Part shown: positions 60,701 to 64,000 of the stretch, one piece after another | Numbering within the stretch: position 1 is the first letter of the stretch | How the letters are laid out: each line of letters opens with the position of its first letter | Origin: Sphagnum magellanicum | Lineage: Eukaryota; Streptophyta; Sphagnopsida; Sphagnales; Sphagnaceae | Assembly: GCA_021904315.1 (NCBI GenBank) | Contig: CM038922.1 | Location: 7,229,347 to 7,293,346, forward strand | Length of the DNA: 64,000 nt | Direction: 5' to 3' | The notes under the pieces: generated by a model | Database searches by the model: none | The model's input: the letters and a program-made list of their open reading frames with translations, nothing else | Told to the model about the DNA's origin: nothing | Translations under genes and position numbers: made by a program

Positions 60701-60976
60701 AAACATAGCTTCAGCAACAATTGGGCCTGGCTTGATGACATGGCGATTTGTGAGAAGGATTCCCCGCTCCTTGTCAACAACAAACCCTGTTGCATAGCTT
60801 GCCCCAGCCGCCTCAGTGTCAAATGCACGGGTGGCAGTAGTACGGAGAACAACTACAGCTGGAACCACTTTTGCAAGTGCCTTGCGCCAGTCTTCTGCCC
60901 TAGCATTGTCCAATGGTAAAGGATCCGTCTCCATTGCAAGCACCAACTTTAAGTCACCACTGCCTTCCAATGCCAT
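57713..60976 (-). CDS. DEG7: DEG7-like serine protease with PDZ domains
   Basis: A 1087-residue trypsin-like DegP/HtrA protease. Plant DEG7 is about this length and helps repair photosystem II in chloroplasts. The first protease domain holds the triad His79 (LLTNRHVIKPGP), Asp110 (DPVHDFGF) and Ser194 (GGSSGSPVID), so it should be active. A PDZ-type region follows from about residue 285 (VVESLVPGGPAHKLLEPGDVL). A linker rich in Glu/Pro/Ser lies near 500-600. Then comes a second, degenerate protease-like domain (FFGTGVIVHHSQDLGL...DKNTV, HPVHNFALVAYNP), which lacks the catalytic His and Ser. It ends with more PDZ-like segments. No clear transit peptide is visible in the first residues. The whole CDS is one uninterrupted frame, whereas I recall the flowering-plant gene as having many introns. 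Confidence 0.95.
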   Translation of the reverse strand: MALEGSGDLKLVLAMETDPLPLDNARAEDWRKALAKVVPAVVVLRTTATRAFDTEAAGASYATGFVVDKERGILLTNRHVIKPGPIVAEAMFVNREEISVFPLYRDPVHDFGFLWYDPKAVQFMEYEAIPLAPEAAAVGLEIRVVGNDSGEKVSILAGTLARMDRDAPQYKKDGYNDFNTFYIQAASGTKGGSSGSPVIDNNGRAVALNAGSKSTSASAFFLPLERVVRALKFLQDKKDSCQDGWEPVTIPRGTLQMTFSHKGFDEIRRLGLKRDTEKLIREASPTAETGMLVVESLVPGGPAHKLLEPGDVLLRANGEVVTQFLSFEILLDDNVGETLNLELDRGGATVQVNLQVQDLHSITPSVFLEVSGGVIHALSYQQARNFHFSCGLVYVAEPGYMLSRAGVPKHAIIKKMAGEEITNLDKFVSVFFSLSPGDRVPLEFVSHADRHRSKSVLVTIDRHEWYALPQLYTRNDATGLWDVCPAEPKGKPLVQTSHEDMELEPLLVPVGVPEAVSSNGKVADHQLHEGNGVAEDLLVGATPVNEAEIEGIVLPKRQKVHELLPTEEPSSEGTLGTSAEVHKIMPSTSSSMAEHAIEPTLVMMEVHVPPSAMLDGVHAQHFFGTGVIVHHSQDLGLVAVDKNTVAIAVSDVMLSFAAFPMEVSAEVVFLHPVHNFALVAYNPATLGTAGSAAVHAADLVPDPPVRRGDSVYLVGLSRSLQATSRKSIVTNPGAALNVGAADCPRYRSMNMEVIELDTDFGHTFSGVLADDLGRVKALWGSFSTHLKYGDSSPEDHQFVRGIPIYAISEVLEMIIKGNTGPPLLINGVKWSMPLMPILEAELYPTLLSKARSFGLSDRWVEALAKKDPVRRQVLRVKGCLAGSRAASTLEQGDMLLAISGQPITCFRDVEIACQSQNFTSSVSDHAQDGETPNVLQVTVFRQGHEMEVGVGIDIRDGFGTRRMVNWAGCVLQDPHSAVRALGFLPQEGHGVYVARWCHGSPAHRYGLYALQWIVEVNGMPTPDLQAFIDVTQELDHCAFVRVKTIHLNGKPRVLTVKQDLHYWPTWELHLDPTMGAWRRRVLKAHKK

Positions 60977-61829
60977 CCCTTCACCTTGGATTATCTCTTC
61001 CTTGTCACTACATACAGTTGCCTCAGTTGGCAGAGGCCTCCTTCCTCCTCATTATTCATCAATGCTCCATGTACCTGCTGGAAAAGTTGAAGAAACATCA
61101 GGATCGAAATTGAAAAATGTTGGTGGTGCCCATACCTGAACCACTATCAAGCTCCGAGTAACAACTGCACATTTTCCAAAGCTCAGTCACTGCAACCAAG
61201 AATCCTCGTTGCAATATTTAAACTACCACAAGTTGCAAGCCAAAAAACCCTGACAAGTACAACTTCACATTGCAAGTGAGAAGCTGCAAACACAAGGATA
61301 TCATCCTCTTGGGAACACTTTGAGACCTAATGCTGCTGAATTTCAACCATTCCAGTCTACATCAAGGGAACCTAAAAACAGTACAGCAAAACAAAAGTAC
61401 AAACAGCAACAAGATTTGCCCTAACAGGTATTCACTCCTGCTACTGTCAAGGAAGACAAGCTACAAACAAGAAGCATAACCCTTTCTTTTGCAAACTACG
61501 ACAAGGAATTGCTCTCTGGATAGGGTAAAAAAACTCCTCAAGCACGTTAAAAACCCTAAAATGCTCCTAATGCCTACTCGGAGCAACGATCAAAAAAACA
61601 AGCTCAGTATGCTATGGCCAAGGATCTAGACAGAGCTGAACAAACAGTCCACACTTAGGTATTACACTCCAGAAGAAAACCAGAGAAGACAAAAAGGATG
61701 CAAGATTGACAACTAGGTACCACAAGAAGACGAAGAAGAAGAAGAAGAAGATCAGCAACATGAAGTCATTTTCAAATAAAACAGGAACAAAACAACACCG
61801 CAAAAAACTAGAACGAGTCCAGATTGCTC

Positions 61830-61990
61830 TCACCTCTTCCTACCACGATCCTTTCTTCCCTCCGACTCCGATCGATCTTCCCGAGCGAGCGAGCGAGCGC
61901 GCTGCAAATCTTCGATCGTCGCTGCTGCTCCTAGCGACACCGCCATGGCGCCAGTGCTCAGGCTATGGCAGCCAGAGGGGAAAGGGACAG
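61830..61990 (-). other. Probable 5' non-coding exon of DEG7-like gene
   Basis: On the minus strand a GC-rich segment containing CGCTCGCTCGCTCGG ends at a good donor, GAAGAG|GTGAGA (intron starts 61829). Acceptors such as TTTTCCAGCAG lie near 61075, about 100 bases before the main ATG at 60976. A short open frame here (MAVSLGAAATIEDLQ) ends at the donor, but the main CDS already starts as a full-length DEG7. I therefore take this exon as leader. A GAA microsatellite lies inside the intron (61722-61750). Confidence 0.5.
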
Positions 61991-62008
61991 TACCTACGCA
62001 TTGGGTCT

Positions 62009-62055
62009 TTAACCCTAATCCTAACCCAATCCTAGCCCTAATTCTAAACCTTATT
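62009..62055. repeat. Degenerate telomere-like repeat upstream of DEG7-like gene
   Basis: AACCCTAATCCTAACCCAAT continues as CCTAGCCCTAATTCTAAACC, a degenerate CCCTAA run just upstream of the probable first exon. Single telo-boxes (AAACCCTA) are known promoter motifs in plants. This run is too degenerate to be an old chromosome end. Confidence 0.6.
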
Positions 62056-62132
62056 CTAACGAAACCCAATTCTATTGTGTTTTCTGTTCTCTAGGAAAAA
62101 CAATTTCTGCTCCAGAATGCGCTGAACCTACA

Positions 62133-62612
62133 CCCAATGATAATCTGGTGATACATTGTTAGGATTTGAATGTACTAGCCGACCCTAATACCTATTAACC
62201 AAATCCTAATGGCAAAAGTGCACACCCCTAACTATTAGGTCTTAAGAGATTTAACTTTGGCTGCCAACATTGTGTTATACAATTCACACTTGCCATGGAT
62301 GTTTTGACAAATATCACTCTTTATCTCAATTTCATCCCTACCGTTCACACCTACATGCAATGATAATTTGGTGGTATGTTGTTAGGAATGATAGTAGTAC
62401 TACTAACGCGACCCTAATACCTATTAACCAAATCCTAATGGCAAAAGTGCACACCCCTAACAATTAGGTCTTAAGTAATTTAACTTTGGCAGCCAACATT
62501 GTGTTATACAATTCACACTTGCCATGGATGTCATGACAATTACCACTTCCTATCTCAATTTCATCCTTACCGTTCACACCTAGGTGCGACGAATTTTTTG
62601 GTGGTATGTTGT
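62133..62612. repeat. Tandem repeat of about 230 bp, 2 copies plus partial
   Basis: GACCCTAATACCTATTAACC begins at 62181 and again at 62410. Downstream, CAACATTGTGTTATACAATT, CACTTGCCATGGATG and TTGGTGGTATGTTG recur at the same offset of about 230. A partial third copy of the unit end lies at 62133-62165. Confidence 0.88.
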
Positions 62613-64000
62613 CTCCCTCCCATTGAACTTTTGTTGTCTTCCCTGTCAAGCTTTCTTCAAAAACATTGACTCGTCTTTATCTTTATCATTCTCTTCTATA
62701 TCAATCCTCTCTTTCTCTCCTTTCTGAATTTTTTTTTCCAAATCTAGCAACAGAAAACCCCCAAAAACCACTTTTATTTAATTTATTTAATTAAAAAAAT
62801 CATTAAGTAATTAACTTTCACCCATAATAGAAAGACTGATGCTGCCATCCTTGAGACTCTGATGCAGTAACACTGGACTATGTAAGGTGTTGTCCAAATA
62901 CAAGTGCAAATTTTGGCCGGTTTCTTTCTGTTTTGGTAGGGGGTTTGGGGACTTGAAAGTGGTTGTCGTGGGTTTGAATACTCTTCTACTTGGTGCAATT
63001 AGGCCCACTTTATGCTAGGTATCACAGCCAATGTTCAACCCAAATCAAGCATTCCTATTGGTGTAAATCCCAGGGGCTTTACATTAGGAGTCAAGGCTGA
63101 AATAGAAAAAATATTTTCAATCTGCCCCCAAGCAACTATAAAATGCTGAACTTTATGTATGGCTTTGTATTGGCCAAAAGGCTTAAAAAAAAAAAGGATA
63201 CCACCGAATTTGGGAAGCCAATTTGCAACCCTAGGGGGGCCAATGTTGGAGCATTTATTAATATCCTGACATCAATGTTCTAGCATTTATTAATAACTTC
63301 GGTGCCAAACAACAAGCCAAAAATGCTCGAAGCTGGCCCAAGTTTTTTCAGTCTGGACTCCAAGTGTAAAGAGTGCATAATTAGTGTGTTTTAGAATCTG
63401 TCAACTTTCCCACGGTACACACGGTTCTGGCCCACACAAAATGTGGTAGCTTAAGGGATTTTGGCCCCTAGGTAGTAAGGTCTATTTTTTACGAGGATTT
63501 TTGGAAGATGATATTTTGGTTTGTGTTGAACCCTGAGATTAGTTACAGAGTTATGATATCTTGAAGGATTTTGGTTTCTTTTAGAGGAGTTTTTTGAAGA
63601 TTATATTTTGGCATAGTGAAATATTTAAATTTCCATAATTCTTCTTTTGCCTTAAGATACTTTTTCGATGTAAACGGCAAGGCCACACAGTGTGACACAC
63701 CCCTTGTTTTGTATGGTGTGAGCATTCCATTTTTCAAATTCCCCCTGCCTAAAGCAAAACAATAGTTCGCATCTATAACATGGCTTGCACATTTCCACTA
63801 AAAAGAAAGTGTGAGCGAGGTTTTATTTTTGTAGGCAAATAAATCATCAGACAAATGAGTTCCCAGTTTGAACTCTTGAAAAGAAATTGTGTGAGACTGA
63901 GAGATATGTGTAGGATAATAATGCCTGGCGAAAGACATGTGTAGGACATTTACATAAGACCAGTGTGGAGCTGAACCTGGGCTCGTATTGTTGTTTTGCC
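62613..64000. other. Spacer to window end
   Basis: No gene recognised. A short diverged duplication with AGCATTTATTAATA lies at 63249 and 63281. The open frames here are short and show no motif. Confidence 0.45.

Noticed and set aside
62009-62055. Interstitial telomere from chromosome fusion
   Set aside because: Only a few degenerate units are present, and they sit right at a gene's 5' side.
61706-62069. Short frames at the 5' side of DEG7 as extra N-terminal coding
   Set aside because: The main frame already begins like a full-length DEG7, so a leader exon is the simpler reading.

Overview
This is nuclear DNA from a land plant. Supporting evidence: a germin-like protein with an N-terminal signal peptide, a DEG7-type chloroplast/thylakoid-linked protease, an ERD7-type senescence-domain protein, GT-AG introns, TATA boxes, AATAAA signals, and plant transposon types (Helitron, CACTA, hAT, LTR, SINE-like). 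The very AT-rich, repeat-decayed spacer between a few moderate-GC genes suggests a large genome. A fern, lycophyte or bryophyte would fit, but the species is not identified.

Layout. 1-3110: spacer with a T-rich tandem array and three copies of a hairpin module. 3113-8454: a full-span but dead Helitron (zinc-finger N-terminus, HUH Rep, PIF1-type helicase) with at least two frame-preserving introns and eight in-frame stops, each explainable as C-to-T. 9839-10525 (minus): an intact germin-like protein gene with TATA and poly(A) signals. 10.7-41.3 kb: about 30 kb of spacer with no intact gene. It holds SINE-like tRNA heads, several tandem arrays, palindrome families, a broken unknown transcription unit with an unusual repeat-rich upstream region (27.7-29.4 kb), a solo-LTR/LTR-junction structure (30.68-31.33 kb) and a complete non-autonomous CACTA element with a 3-bp target duplication (33,719-36,881). 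42,373-45,648 (plus): a five-exon gene for a long coiled-coil protein of unknown function. 45,988-47,711 (minus): a hAT transposase pseudogene. 49,056-49,209: a CACTA-derived MITE. 52,098-55,035 (plus): a two-exon ERD7/senescence-domain gene. 57,713-60,976 (minus): a DEG7-like protease with an uninterrupted 1087-codon reading frame and a probable upstream non-coding exon. 62.1-64 kb: spacer with a 230-bp tandem duplication.

The four intact genes look like independent single-gene loci, each with its own promoter; nothing suggests a cluster or a shared pathway. The least explained part is 27.7-29.4 kb: a minus-strand TATA-ATG-140 codons-AATAAA unit with two premature TAA codons, a 27-bp x 7 array upstream, then three 190-bp repeats whose internal hairpins are kept by a compensatory base-pair change.
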